From Devosia indica (GTDB taxonomy: Bacteria > Pseudomonadota > Alphaproteobacteria > Rhizobiales > Devosiaceae), in contig NZ_PYVZ01000008.1 in the NCBI RefSeq assembly GCF_003056405.1, forward strand, positions 92,930-156,929: a DNA stretch of 64,000 nt. Direction: 5' to 3'. Below, piece by piece: positions 29,937 to 39,188 of this stretch (its first letter is position 1; each line of letters opens with the position of its first letter). The notes under the pieces were generated by a model, which did no database searches, was not told where the DNA came from, and saw only the letters and a program-made list of their open reading frames with translations. A program made the position numbers and the translations under genes.

Positions 29937-31324
29937 TGGATCCCGTGCTGCTTGGCGAGATCCTTTCCGCCATCATGTTCTTTGGTGTCATCGGCGTGCT
30001 CATGCTGGGCTTTCCGGTGGCCTTCTCGCTGGCCGGCACCGCGCTGATCTTCGGCCTGGTCGGCTGGTGGCTGGGCGTCTATGACCCCTCCAACTATGGC
30101 TCGCTGGCCGGGCGCTATATCGGGCTGATGACCAATGAAGTGCTGGTCGCCGTGCCGCTCTTCATCTTCATGGGTGTCGTGCTCGAACGCTCCGGTATTG
30201 CCGAACAGCTCCTGCTCACCATGGGCAAGCTCTTTGGCAATCTGCGCGGCGGGCTGGGCCTGTCGGTCATCGTCGTGGGCGCGCTCCTGGCCGCCTCTAC
30301 CGGCGTCGTCGGCGCCACCGTCGTCACCATGGGCCTGATTTCCCTGCCTGCCATGCTACGCGCTGGCTATGACCCGAAACTGGCCACCGGCGTCATCTGC
30401 GCCTCTGGCACGCTGGGGCAGATCATTCCGCCCTCTACCGTACTCATCTTCATGGGCGACATGCTGGCCGGCATCAATTCCCAGGTGCAGATGGAAAAGG
30501 GCAATTTCGCCCCCGAGCCGGTCTCGGTCGGTGCGCTGTTTGCCGGCGCCATCCTGCCCGGTCTGCTGCTGGTTGGACTCTACGCCGCCTACATGATTTT
30601 CAAGGCCATCACCGATCCCAAGTCCTGCCCCGCAACCCCGGTTCCCGAGGATGAAAAAGCCGGGCTGATGCGCGAAGTCTTCGTCGCCCTGGTACCGCCG
30701 CTGCTGCTCATCGTGGCCGTGCTCGGCTCGATCCTGGGCGGCATCGCCACACCCACCGAGGCCGCCTCGGTTGGCTCGGTCGGCGCCATGCTGCTGGCCG
30801 TGCTGCGCCGCCGCATCGATTTCTCCATTTTGCGTCAGGCGGTGATCTCCACCGCCACCATCACCTCGATGGTGTTCATCATCCTGTTTGGTGCGGCGGT
30901 GTTTTCCATCGTCTTCCGCATGATGGGCGGCGACAATCTGGTGCACGAATTCCTCTCCTCCATGCCCGGCGGTGCCATCGGCGCCATGATCATTGTCATG
31001 CTGATCATGTTCCTGCTCGGCTTCATCCTCGACACGTTCGAGATCATCTTCATCGTCATCCCGATCACCGCACCGGTGCTGCTGGCGCTCGATGTCGATC
31101 CGATCTGGCTTGGCGTCATGGTGGGCGTCAATTTGCAGACCAGCTTCCTCACCCCGCCCTTCGGCTTCGCCCTTTTCTACCTGCGCGGCGTCGCCTCCAA
31201 TGCGGTCTCGACCGGCGCCATCTACCGCGGCGCGGTCCCCTTCGTGATCCTGCAACTGATCGGCATCGCCCTGCTCTTCACCTTCCCCCAGCTCATCACC
31301 TGGCTGCCGGATCTGCTTTACTAG
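29936..31324 (+). CDS. dctM: TRAP transporter large permease (DctM)
   Basis: A 462-residue sodium-coupled permease with about 12 membrane segments. Characteristic stretches are VPLFIFMGVVLERSGIAEQL, ASTGVVGATVVTMGLISLPA, GTLGQIIPPSTVLIFMGDML and VNLQTSFLTPPFGFALFYLR. It carries an organic acid inward. The length and the insert around residues 160-240 resemble the DctM proteins paired with TakP-type binding proteins, which fits the dctP gene at 36107. Confidence 0.92.
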   Translation: MDPVLLGEILSAIMFFGVIGVLMLGFPVAFSLAGTALIFGLVGWWLGVYDPSNYGSLAGRYIGLMTNEVLVAVPLFIFMGVVLERSGIAEQLLLTMGKLFGNLRGGLGLSVIVVGALLAASTGVVGATVVTMGLISLPAMLRAGYDPKLATGVICASGTLGQIIPPSTVLIFMGDMLAGINSQVQMEKGNFAPEPVSVGALFAGAILPGLLLVGLYAAYMIFKAITDPKSCPATPVPEDEKAGLMREVFVALVPPLLLIVAVLGSILGGIATPTEAASVGSVGAMLLAVLRRRIDFSILRQAVISTATITSMVFIILFGAAVFSIVFRMMGGDNLVHEFLSSMPGGAIGAMIIVMLIMFLLGFILDTFEIIFIVIPITAPVLLALDVDPIWLGVMVGVNLQTSFLTPPFGFALFYLRGVASNAVSTGAIYRGAVPFVILQLIGIALLFTFPQLITWLPDLLY

Positions 31325-31360
31325 CGCGCTGCGCTCGATAAGCGGGAACAATGAAACAGC

Positions 31361-31390
31361 ACGGCCCGGATAGTTTCCCATCCGGGCCGT
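31361..31390. terminator. bidirectional hairpin between dctM and trkA
   Basis: ACGGCCCGGAT (31361-31371) pairs perfectly with ATCCGGGCCGT (31380-31390) over an eight-base loop, between two convergent genes. There is no strong T-run on either side. Confidence 0.65.
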
Positions 31391-31414
31391 CCCATATCGT
31401 CAATCGCCAGTGTA

Positions 31415-32086
31415 TCAGGTCCGCGAGGCGAAGCGCTCGACCCGCTCGGTCTCGCCCAGGACGATGAGCAGGTCGTCCTTCTGCACCACCGTGCTTGCCT
31501 GCGCATAGGTGAAGGTCTCGCCCGGGCGCTTGATGCCCACCACTGTGACACCATGCGCTTGGCGGATCTGTGCCTGCTCCAGGGTCTGGCCGATAATGTC
31601 GGAGGGCGCACGCGTCTTGACCATGGCGAAATCATTGTCGAGATCGACAAAGTCCATCATTTTGCCGGTGAGGATGTGCGCCACCATCTGCCCCATCCGC
31701 GCCTCAGGATAGACCACGTTCTTGATGCCGATGCTCTTGAGTATCTTGCCATGGCGTTCATTTGTCGCCTTGGCCCAGATGGTCGGCACGCCGGCCTCGA
31801 TAACCGCCAGGGCGGTCAGAATACTGGCCTCCAGATCGGAGCCGATGGCAACGACCACCGTCTTGAACTCGGCTATGCCCAATTGCCGCAGAGCTTCGGG
31901 GTTCGCGCAGTCCGCCTGCAGCACATGGGTGAGGCGGCTGGCGGCGTCCTGGACGCGTCCAGCATCCTCATCGACGCCGAGCACTTCATGTCCCATGCGG
32001 ATCAGTGCGGATGCAACCGAATTGCCGAACCGTCCCAGGCCGATGACCAGAACGGTCTCGGCCTTTCCGAATGAATGTCTAGCCAA
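31415..32086 (-). CDS. KtrA/TrkA-type potassium regulatory subunit
   Basis: A 223-residue cytoplasmic RCK protein. The nucleotide-binding RCK_N domain has VLVIGLGRFGNSVASALIRM and GVDEDAGRVQ. The RCK_C domain (about 145-220) ends LLIVLGETERVERF. It gates the membrane subunit encoded just upstream according to bound nucleotide. The likely start is a TTG at 32086 that overlaps the last eight bases of trkH, with GGAG ten bases upstream. This gives the normal KtrA length. Confidence 0.85.
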   Translation of the reverse strand: MARHSFGKAETVLVIGLGRFGNSVASALIRMGHEVLGVDEDAGRVQDAASRLTHVLQADCANPEALRQLGIAEFKTVVVAIGSDLEASILTALAVIEAGVPTIWAKATNERHGKILKSIGIKNVVYPEARMGQMVAHILTGKMMDFVDLDNDFAMVKTRAPSDIIGQTLEQAQIRQAHGVTVVGIKRPGETFTYAQASTVVQKDDLLIVLGETERVERFASRT

Positions 32087-33488
32087 CGATAACTCGCTCC
32101 TCTGGATAGCGGAAAGCGTTACGGCCGCGACCAATGGCCAGGGCCGTCGCAATGGTGATAGTACCCACCCTGCCCACAAACATCAGCACGATCAGCACCA
32201 GTTCTGCCAACGGCGGCAATTGGCCGGTGATGCCGGTGGAAAGACCCACCGTGGCAAAGGCAGAGATTGTTTCAAACAGCACATCGGTCAGCGAATGTTC
32301 CGTCACGGACAATATGGTCATCGTGCCCAGCGCTATCAGCGACAGCGACAGCAATACCACGGTGAGGGCCTGCCGCTCGATCGGCGTTCCGATGCTGCGT
32401 CCGAACATGGCTGCCTCGCGTTCGCCCTTTGCCTCTGACCACACCACGATACCCAGGATGAAGAAGGTCGTGACCTTGATACCACCGGCGGTACCGGCGC
32501 TGCCGCCACCGATGAACATCAACACATAGGTCACCGCCAGCGTTTCGTCGGACAGCGCGCTCGTGTCGAGCGCGTTGAACCCGGTCGTGCGCGTGGTCAC
32601 CGATTGAAAAGCGCTGTTGAGCAGCTTGTCGGCAATGCCCATGGGCCCCAGCGTTGCCGGGTTTTGCCACTCGACCAGCAACACCGTGACAAAGCCGACG
32701 AACAACAGGATCGCCGTGCCCCAAAGCGTGATCTTGCTGTGGAGCGTCCAGTTCTGCGGGCCGGCCCTCTTGCGCCCCAGCCGATGGCGCATTTCATGGA
32801 TCACCGGAAAACCAAGCGAGCTGAATATGATGGCAACCATGATCGGCAACAGGATCAGCCAATCTTTCTGGAAGCCCATCAGGCTGTCCGAATAGGTCGA
32901 AAAACCCGCATTGTTGAAGGCAGAGACGGCGTGGAACAGCCCGTGCCAGGCAGCCGATCCCCAGTCATGGCCATAAAAGAAATGCAGGCGCAGTGTCAGC
33001 ATCAGGGTCAGCAAGCCTTCGACCACGACCGTGACCAGCAGGATCAGGCGCAGCACGCTGCCCCCATCGGACATGTCGAAATGGCTGCGTTCCGTCTGGG
33101 TCCGCAGGCGGTCGCTCAGCCGAAAACCCCGGCCGGCCAGCAGGCCAAGCAGGGTAGCTGCGGCCATGATGCCGAAACCACCGATCTGGAACAGGACAAG
33201 GATTACCCCCTGCCCAAACGAAGACCAGTAAACGGGGGTGTCCACCACGATCAGGCCGGTCACGCAGACCGCCGAAGTCGCCGTGAACAGCGCTGTCAGG
33301 AAGGGCGTAAACTCCCCTTCCGTGCGGGCGATGGGCAGCATCAGAAGGATGGTGCCCAGCGTGATGGCAAACAGGAATGCCAGCGGCACCAGCCTGGTGG
33401 GATGCGTCAGTTGACCAGTCACAGTTTCACTTTCGAACGTCAAACGCGTCGGCGCCGGGGTTGTCTGCCTGTCCTGCCCAAATGACAA
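32079..33488 (-). CDS. TrkH/KtrB-type potassium channel subunit
   Basis: A 469-residue membrane protein of the SKT superfamily. The four pore loops with their selectivity glycines are visible as TSAVCVTGLIVVDT, SAFNNAGFSTYSDS, SVTTRTTGFNALDT and SAFATVGLSTGITG. With the RCK subunit it forms a Ktr-like potassium (possibly Na-linked) uptake system. The listed TTG start is uncertain, since a GTG about 22 codons later would still leave the first membrane helix intact. Confidence 0.87.
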   Translation of the reverse strand: MSFGQDRQTTPAPTRLTFESETVTGQLTHPTRLVPLAFLFAITLGTILLMLPIARTEGEFTPFLTALFTATSAVCVTGLIVVDTPVYWSSFGQGVILVLFQIGGFGIMAAATLLGLLAGRGFRLSDRLRTQTERSHFDMSDGGSVLRLILLVTVVVEGLLTLMLTLRLHFFYGHDWGSAAWHGLFHAVSAFNNAGFSTYSDSLMGFQKDWLILLPIMVAIIFSSLGFPVIHEMRHRLGRKRAGPQNWTLHSKITLWGTAILLFVGFVTVLLVEWQNPATLGPMGIADKLLNSAFQSVTTRTTGFNALDTSALSDETLAVTYVLMFIGGGSAGTAGGIKVTTFFILGIVVWSEAKGEREAAMFGRSIGTPIERQALTVVLLSLSLIALGTMTILSVTEHSLTDVLFETISAFATVGLSTGITGQLPPLAELVLIVLMFVGRVGTITIATALAIGRGRNAFRYPEERVIVG

Positions 33489-33595
33489 CCCCTATCAGGC
33501 ACATCAGCTCTGCATTGAGCGCGTGCCTGTGACGAGGGCCGCGTGCCGTGAACCAATGCGCACCTCACATCGTAAGTTGGTTAAGAGGTATGGCA

Positions 33596-34306
33596 ATGCA
33601 CAATATGAACTCATTTCCACCCGCTGGAATTGCTGTCGTCATTGGCGCCAGCGGCGGCCTTGGCAGTGCGCTGTTCCGGCCCCTGGCGCGATCCTCGCGG
33701 TTTGGTCAGGTGGTTGGACTTTCGCGCAGCGCCGGCAGTATCGACCTGACAAACGAACAGTCCATCGCCACCGCGGCGGCAGCCATCAAGGCCATCGATA
33801 TGCCCCTGCGGCTTGTCCTGGTGGCAACGGGGCTTCTGCATGATGACCAGTTGCAGCCCGAAAAGAGCTGGCGTCACCTCGATGCGGACCGGCTGGCCCG
33901 CAGCTTTGCCGTCAATGCCACCGGACCTGCCCTTATCGCCAAGCACTTCCTGCCGCTCCTGCCGCGCGAGGGCAAGGCGGTCTTTGCTGCCATCTCCGCC
34001 AAGGTCGGCAGCATCGGCGACAATCACTTAGGTGGCTGGTATGGTTACCGTGCAGCCAAGGCGGCGCTGAACCAATTGATCCACACTGCCGCCATCGAAC
34101 TGCAACGCACCCGCCCCGATGCCTTCTGTGTGACGCTGCATCCGGGGACGGTCGCCACGCCGCTCTCGGCACCCTTCACAGCCTCCGGCCATGACCCCGT
34201 AACGGCAGAATTCGCGGCCGCACGGCTACTCGGGGTCATCGACAATCTGCGCGCCGCGGACAATGGCCGCATGCTCGACCACACCGGCCAGCCATTGCCC
34301 TGGTAG
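33596..34306 (+). CDS. short-chain dehydrogenase/reductase
   Basis: A 236-residue SDR of the C-factor-like group. The cofactor motif is IAVVIGASGGLGSALFRPLA, and the YxxxK pair is in GGWYGYRAAKAALNQL. The Ser is in the AAISAKVGSIGD strand. The ATG at 33596 has AAGAGG seven bases upstream. Upstream in-frame starts lack one. It is monocistronic and its substrate is unknown. Confidence 0.83.
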   Translation: MHNMNSFPPAGIAVVIGASGGLGSALFRPLARSSRFGQVVGLSRSAGSIDLTNEQSIATAAAAIKAIDMPLRLVLVATGLLHDDQLQPEKSWRHLDADRLARSFAVNATGPALIAKHFLPLLPREGKAVFAAISAKVGSIGDNHLGGWYGYRAAKAALNQLIHTAAIELQRTRPDAFCVTLHPGTVATPLSAPFTASGHDPVTAEFAAARLLGVIDNLRAADNGRMLDHTGQPLPW

Positions 34307-34314
34307 AATCTGGC

Positions 34315-35937
34315 CTAGCCACGCAGACCCGGCGCTTCCTGCCCGGTGGCTTGCACATATTCGCTATAACCCCCGCCATAGGCATGGACGCCTTCCGGCG
34401 TCAGCTCCAGCACGCGATTGGAGAGGGCGGCGAGGAAATGCCGGTCGTGGCTGACGAACAGCATGGTGCCCTCGAAGTTCGACAGCGCCTCGATCAGCAT
34501 CTGCTTGGTCTGGATGTCGAGATGGTTGGTCGGCTCGTCCAGCACCAGGAAATTGGGCGGATCGAACAGGATCAACGCCATGGCCAGCCGCGCTTTCTCT
34601 CCGCCTGAAAGCACGCGGCACTTCTTTTCGATATCGTCCCCGGAAAAGCCGAAACATCCGGCCAGCGCGCGCAGGGGCGCCTGCCCCGCTTGCGGAAAGG
34701 CGGCCTCCAGCGTCTGGAAAATCGTCATATCGCCATCAATGACATCCATGGCGTGCTGCGCGAAATAGCCCAGCTTGACGCTCGGTCCGCGTGACACTGA
34801 TCCCGCATCGGGCTCGGCGGCCCCGGTGACCAGCTTGAGCAAGGTCGATTTGCCCGCGCCATTGACCCCCAGAATGCACCAGCGCTCGCGCCGCCGCACA
34901 TGGAAATCCAGCCCGTCATAGATCGAGCGGCTGCCATAGGCCTTCTTCACCTTCTCGATGCGCACGATATCCTCGCCCGAGCGCGGCGCCGGGCGGAACT
35001 CGAAGGTCACGGTCTGCCGCCGCTTGGGCGGCTCGACCCGGTCGATCTTGTCGAGTTTCTTCACCCGGCTCTGCACCTGCGCGGCATGGCTGGCGCGCGC
35101 CTTGAACCGCTCGATAAAGGCGATTTCCTTGGCCAGCATGGCCTGCTGCCGCTCGAACTGGGCCTGCTGGTTGCGGTCGGCAATCTCGCGCTGACCCTGG
35201 TAGAAATCATAGTCGCCGCTATAGCTGGTCAAGACCCCGGCATCGATCTCGATGATCTTGTTGACGATCCGGTTCATGAAGGCCCGGTCGTGCGAGGTCA
35301 TCAACAGTGCACCACTATAGTTGGTGAGGAAATTTTCCAGCCAGATCAGGCTTTCAAGATCGAGATGGTTGCTCGGCTCATCGAGCAGAAGCACATCGGG
35401 CTTCATCAGCAGGATCCGCGCCAGCGCCACGCGCATCTTCCAGCCGCCGGAGAGCGCCCCGACATCGCCCTCCATCATCTCGGCGGAAAACCCCAGCCCG
35501 GCCAGCACGTCACGCGCCCGCCCGTCCAGCGAATAGCCGTCCAGCTCCTGGAACCGCCCCTGCACTTCGCCATAGCGCTCGATAATGGCGTCCATCGCAT
35601 CGGCCTTGTCCGGGTCGGCCATGTCGGCTTCCAGCACCGCCATTTCGGCCATCAAGTCGCTGACCGGCCCGGCCCCGTCCATCACGGCGCTGACCACCGA
35701 TTGCCCGCTCATCTCGCCCACATCCTGGCTGAAATAACCAATGGAGGTGCCCCGATCGACCGACACCTGCCCTTCATCGGGCGGCTCTTCGCCGGTAATC
35801 ATCCGGAACAGCGTGGTCTTGCCCGCCCCGTTCGGCCCGACGAGCCCGATCTTCTCCCCCTTCTGCAGCGCGGCGGAAGCTTCGATGAAGATAATCTGCT
35901 TGCCGTTCTGCTTGGAGATATTGTCGAGTTTGATCAT
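34315..35937 (-). CDS. ABC-F family ATPase
   Basis: A 540-residue soluble protein with two ATP-binding cassettes. The Walker A sites are GLVGPNGAGKTTLF and GVNGAGKSTLLK, the signature motifs ALSGGWKMRVALA and VLSGGEKARLAMA, and the Walker B segments LLLDEPSNHLD and LVLDEPTNHLD. The linker (about 245-310) has the charged arm typical of translation-factor ABC-Fs such as YbiT and EttA. It probably acts on ribosomes stalled or idle in translation. There are no membrane segments. Confidence 0.9.
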   Translation of the reverse strand: MIKLDNISKQNGKQIIFIEASAALQKGEKIGLVGPNGAGKTTLFRMITGEEPPDEGQVSVDRGTSIGYFSQDVGEMSGQSVVSAVMDGAGPVSDLMAEMAVLEADMADPDKADAMDAIIERYGEVQGRFQELDGYSLDGRARDVLAGLGFSAEMMEGDVGALSGGWKMRVALARILLMKPDVLLLDEPSNHLDLESLIWLENFLTNYSGALLMTSHDRAFMNRIVNKIIEIDAGVLTSYSGDYDFYQGQREIADRNQQAQFERQQAMLAKEIAFIERFKARASHAAQVQSRVKKLDKIDRVEPPKRRQTVTFEFRPAPRSGEDIVRIEKVKKAYGSRSIYDGLDFHVRRRERWCILGVNGAGKSTLLKLVTGAAEPDAGSVSRGPSVKLGYFAQHAMDVIDGDMTIFQTLEAAFPQAGQAPLRALAGCFGFSGDDIEKKCRVLSGGEKARLAMALILFDPPNFLVLDEPTNHLDIQTKQMLIEALSNFEGTMLFVSHDRHFLAALSNRVLELTPEGVHAYGGGYSEYVQATGQEAPGLRG

Positions 35938-36053
35938 GGGAAGGCCTGGGATGCGCGGCGCCTTGACGCCGAAGAAAACGAAGCGCTCCTAAAGCATCCC
36001 CGACCGCTCCGGGCAAGGGACCTGGCCGGTCACCTGCCATGCCCAAACAGAAA

Positions 36054-36077
36054 ACCCCGCTGCGGGCGCAGCGGGGT
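36054..36077 (-). terminator. Rho-independent terminator of dctP
   Basis: ACCCCGCTGCG (36054-36064) pairs with CGCAGCGGGGT (36067-36077). On the minus strand TTTTC follows. It lies 30 bases after the dctP stop. Confidence 0.8.
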
Positions 36078-36106
36078 CTTGATTTGGCTGCCGAAGCGGG
36101 CCGCGA

Positions 36107-37210
36107 CTATTCGTACTTGATGTACTTTTCGCGGGCCACCAGGAACGGCATATCGGTGCCTTCGGTGCGGGCACGCAGCAGGTTGAAAGCGGAGATGAAG
36201 CTCTCGGCCGTTTCCTTGGTCAGCGCATCGCCGCCTTCGCGGATCTCCGAGATCAGCTCCATCGACGCAGTCGCGCCGGCTTCGATGATTTCCTCGGGGA
36301 ACTGACGCACATTGACGCCATGTTCGTTGACCAGGGCCTGCAGTGCGCGCGGGTCATTGGCATACATATCCGAGGACACATCGTCGTAGGAGGCCTGGGC
36401 CGCAATGCGGACGATCTCCTGCAGGTCTTCGGGCAGCTCGGCCATCTTGGCCTTGTCGACCACGATTTCGGTGGCCAGGCCCGGCTCGACGAAGCTGGGG
36501 AAGTAATAGTTCTTGGCAACCTGGTGGAAGCCGAGTGCCAGATCGTTATAGGGGCCAACGAATTCGGCGGCATCCAGCGTGCCGGACTGCAGCGCGGCAA
36601 AAATTTCGCCCGCGGCAAGATTGGTCACCGAAGCGCCCAGCTTGGCCCAGACCTGACCACCCAGGCCCGGCGTACGGAAACGCAGGCCCTGCACATCGGC
36701 AACGCCGGTCAGCTCGTTCTTGAACCAGCCACCCGCCTGGGTGCCGGTGTCGCCCGAAAGGAAACCCTGCAGGCCGAACTGGTCATAGATCTTGTCCCAG
36801 ATTTCCTGGCCGCCCAGATAGCGCACCCAGGCACCCAGCTCACGGTTGGTCATGCCGAAGGGCACGCCGGTAAAGAACGACAGCGCCTGGCTCTTGTTCT
36901 GCCAATAGTAGGCAGCGCCATGGCTCATCTCGGCCGAACCGTCGATCACCGCGTCCAGCGCCTGCAGGCCGGGGACCATTTCACCGGCGGCGAACACCTG
37001 GACGGTCAGACGGCCGCCGGAAGCCTTGGTGATGCGGTCGGCCAGCTTCTGCGCGCCAACGCCCAGGCCCGGGAAATTCTTGGGCCATGTCGTGACCATG
37101 CGCCAGGTGATATTGCCCTGGGCAATGGCTGGCGTCGCCAGCGTCGTGGCCGCTGCCGCAGCGCCGATGGTGGCGACCGAAGCCTGCTTGAAGAATTCGC
37201 GTCTTTTCAT
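36107..37210 (-). CDS. dctP: TRAP transporter substrate-binding protein (TakP-like DctP)
   Basis: A 367-residue periplasmic binding protein. A twin-arginine signal MKRREFFKQASVATIG leads to cleavage after ATPAIAQ. The mature part starts ITWRMVTTWPKNFPGLGVGA and includes MSHGAAYYWQNKSQALSFF and GVADVQGLRFRTPGLGG, the arginine stretch that holds carboxylates. The sequence style is that of TakP-type proteins that bind 2-oxo acids or related monocarboxylates. It is separate from dctQM (29358-31324) and on the other strand, but it is the only candidate partner here. Confidence 0.87.
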   Translation of the reverse strand: MKRREFFKQASVATIGAAAAATTLATPAIAQGNITWRMVTTWPKNFPGLGVGAQKLADRITKASGGRLTVQVFAAGEMVPGLQALDAVIDGSAEMSHGAAYYWQNKSQALSFFTGVPFGMTNRELGAWVRYLGGQEIWDKIYDQFGLQGFLSGDTGTQAGGWFKNELTGVADVQGLRFRTPGLGGQVWAKLGASVTNLAAGEIFAALQSGTLDAAEFVGPYNDLALGFHQVAKNYYFPSFVEPGLATEIVVDKAKMAELPEDLQEIVRIAAQASYDDVSSDMYANDPRALQALVNEHGVNVRQFPEEIIEAGATASMELISEIREGGDALTKETAESFISAFNLLRARTEGTDMPFLVAREKYIKYE

Positions 37211-37460
37211 GGGTGTCCTCCCGATAGACTGACAAAGATTATTGTTTCACCGCGCCGCTGAGCCAGCCGCGCCGTGCTTGGGCGCTAACAAATCAATCCG
37301 CGCTCATTCTGTCCAGCAGCTTGTTGTCCGATATAGCGAATTCCGGGTAGCGCCCCACCATGCGAAAAAATCTCGAGCGTCAGGGATTAAAGATCGTGCG
37401 CCGGTGTTTGTGCTCTTAGCGGACCCGCAATTGCGGTCCGCCAACAGGAGGGATGATCCC

Positions 37461-37853
37461 ATGCATTTCCGTTCGCTTCTTGCCGGTGCCACAGCGCTGG
37501 CCTTGCTCGCAACCCCGGCAATGGCCGCCGAATATCTCGGCGGCACGGTCATGTCGACCGACATTGGCGGCCAGATGGTCTTGACCGATGCCAATGGCAT
37601 GACGCTCTACATTTTCGACAATGACGAGCCAGGCGTCACCAATTGCTATGACACCTGTGCCGAGCGCTGGCCCCCGCTTTTTGCTGATGATACCGCGATG
37701 GCCGAAGGCGATTTTTCCATCGTCGAACGCACCGATGGCAGCAAGATGTGGGCCTATAAGGACATGCCGCTCTACTACTGGGTCAATGACATGGCCCCCG
37801 GCGACACCACGGGTGACGGCGTCGGCGGCGTCTGGCATCTTGCCATCGAGTAA
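37461..37853 (+). CDS. secreted COG4315-type repeat protein
   Basis: A 130-residue exported protein. Signal peptide residues 1-22 end TPAMA before AEYLGG. The mature part has the paired motif style of COG4315 (ANGMTLYIFDNDEPG, then CYDTCAERWPPLFA, then SKMWAYKDMPLYYWVND). Its biochemical role is unknown. A GGAGGG ribosome site precedes the ATG. The ECF sigma and anti-sigma genes follow in the same direction 31 bases later, which suggests it is part of their stress response, or their sensor partner. Confidence 0.78.
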   Translation: MHFRSLLAGATALALLATPAMAAEYLGGTVMSTDIGGQMVLTDANGMTLYIFDNDEPGVTNCYDTCAERWPPLFADDTAMAEGDFSIVERTDGSKMWAYKDMPLYYWVNDMAPGDTTGDGVGGVWHLAIE

Positions 37854-37884
37854 ATAGAGCGGTTCCGCTCAGGATATCTTTGGC

Positions 37885-38391
37885 GTGGTCGATTTTCTCG
37901 ATGAGCTCGAAGCCTGCGTACCGGCCCTGCGCCGCTATGCCCGCGCGCTCACGCGCAATATCGACCATGCCGATGACCTGGTGCAGGACTGCCTGGAGCG
38001 TGCCATTTCCCGCCGGGGCCTGTTTCGCCCCAGCGGCCCCATGCGCCCTTGGCTTTTTACCATTCTTGTCAATCTGCACCGCAATGCGCGCCGCAGCGAG
38101 CAACGCCGCGGCCCGCATCTGGACGCCGACAGCCTGCCCGATCTGGGCACGCCGGCGCCGCAACACAGCCATCTGGCGCTGGCCGAGCTTTCCCGCGCCA
38201 TTGATGGCCTGCCACTCGAACAGAAGGAAACGCTGCTGCTGGTTACCCTCGAAGGCATGGCCTATGCCGAGGCCGCAAGCATTCTCGATATTCCGCTGGG
38301 CACGCTGATGAGCCGGCTGGGCCGCGCCCGCGCCAATCTGCGCCTGTCAACCGGCGAGGCCCAGGAACCGCATCTGAGGTCGGTCAAATGA
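37885..38391 (+). CDS. ECF-type RNA polymerase sigma factor
   Basis: A 168-residue group 4 sigma factor with region 2 (RRYARALTRNIDHADDLVQD, then MRPWLFTILVNLHRNARR) and region 4 (GLPLEQKETLLLVTLEGMAY, then IPLGTLMSRLGRARANL). The start is a GTG with only a weak ribosome site, so expression may depend on translation of the gene before it. The stop overlaps the anti-sigma ATG by four bases. Confidence 0.9.
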   Translation: MVDFLDELEACVPALRRYARALTRNIDHADDLVQDCLERAISRRGLFRPSGPMRPWLFTILVNLHRNARRSEQRRGPHLDADSLPDLGTPAPQHSHLALAELSRAIDGLPLEQKETLLLVTLEGMAYAEAASILDIPLGTLMSRLGRARANLRLSTGEAQEPHLRSVK

Positions 38392-39188
38392 TGGACGTCA
38401 CCCGCGATACGCTGATGGCCTATCTCGACGGCCAGCTTGATGGCGATGCCAGCGCCGCCGTTGATGCCTGGCTGGCCGACAATCCCGATGCCGCCATCGA
38501 GCTGGCCCAATTGCAGCGGCAGAACGAAGCCATCAACACCCTGTTTGGCCCGGTGGCGAGCGAACCGGTGCCGCCCCGCCTCAATCCCCATCGCCTGGCG
38601 CTGGCGCAATCCCGGCGCCGCTGGCAGGGTGCAGCGCGCGCCGCCATGATTGTGGGCGTATTGGGCATCGGCATTGCCGCCGGCTGGCTGCTGCGCCCGG
38701 TCACCGACACGCCCGCGCTCCATAATCGCCTGATTGCCGACGCGGTCAGCGCGCACACGGTCTTTGTCGCCGAAAACCGCCATGCCGTCGAAGTGGCCGG
38801 AACCGAAACAGACCACCTGACAAGCTGGCTCTCCAATCGTCTGGGCACCGGGCTCGCCATGCCCGACCTGGCCACCGCTGGTCTCAGTTTTCTAGGTGGC
38901 CGCCTGCTGCCTGCCCCCGCCATTCCCGGCGGCCGCGCGGCGCAATTGATGTACGAGGATAGCGCTGGCGAGCGGGTCACGCTCTACATCACCCCCAGTG
39001 CCGGCATTGATGGTCCCAATCTCGAACTGGTGCGCCTGGGCAGCGACAACGCGCTGTACTGGGCCAGTGCCACCATCACCTGCACTATTGTCGGTCCGCA
39101 ATCCGCCGAGACCCTGCAGGCCCTCGCCGACAGCGTCTTCGCGCAATTGACCCCTGCAGCCACGGCACCGGCCTATCGCGAACTCTAG
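38388..39188 (+). CDS. membrane anti-sigma factor
   Basis: A 266-residue protein with an N-terminal cytoplasmic zinc-less anti-sigma-like helix bundle (TLMAYLDGQLDGDASAAVDA), one membrane segment (about 85-102, AAMIVGVLGIGIAAGWLL), and a periplasmic region that may sense the signal. It is coupled to the sigma factor by an ATGA overlap, the usual arrangement for a sigma/anti-sigma pair. The last bases overlap the convergent L-lactate dehydrogenase. Confidence 0.83.
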   Translation: MMDVTRDTLMAYLDGQLDGDASAAVDAWLADNPDAAIELAQLQRQNEAINTLFGPVASEPVPPRLNPHRLALAQSRRRWQGAARAAMIVGVLGIGIAAGWLLRPVTDTPALHNRLIADAVSAHTVFVAENRHAVEVAGTETDHLTSWLSNRLGTGLAMPDLATAGLSFLGGRLLPAPAIPGGRAAQLMYEDSAGERVTLYITPSAGIDGPNLELVRLGSDNALYWASATITCTIVGPQSAETLQALADSVFAQLTPAATAPAYREL

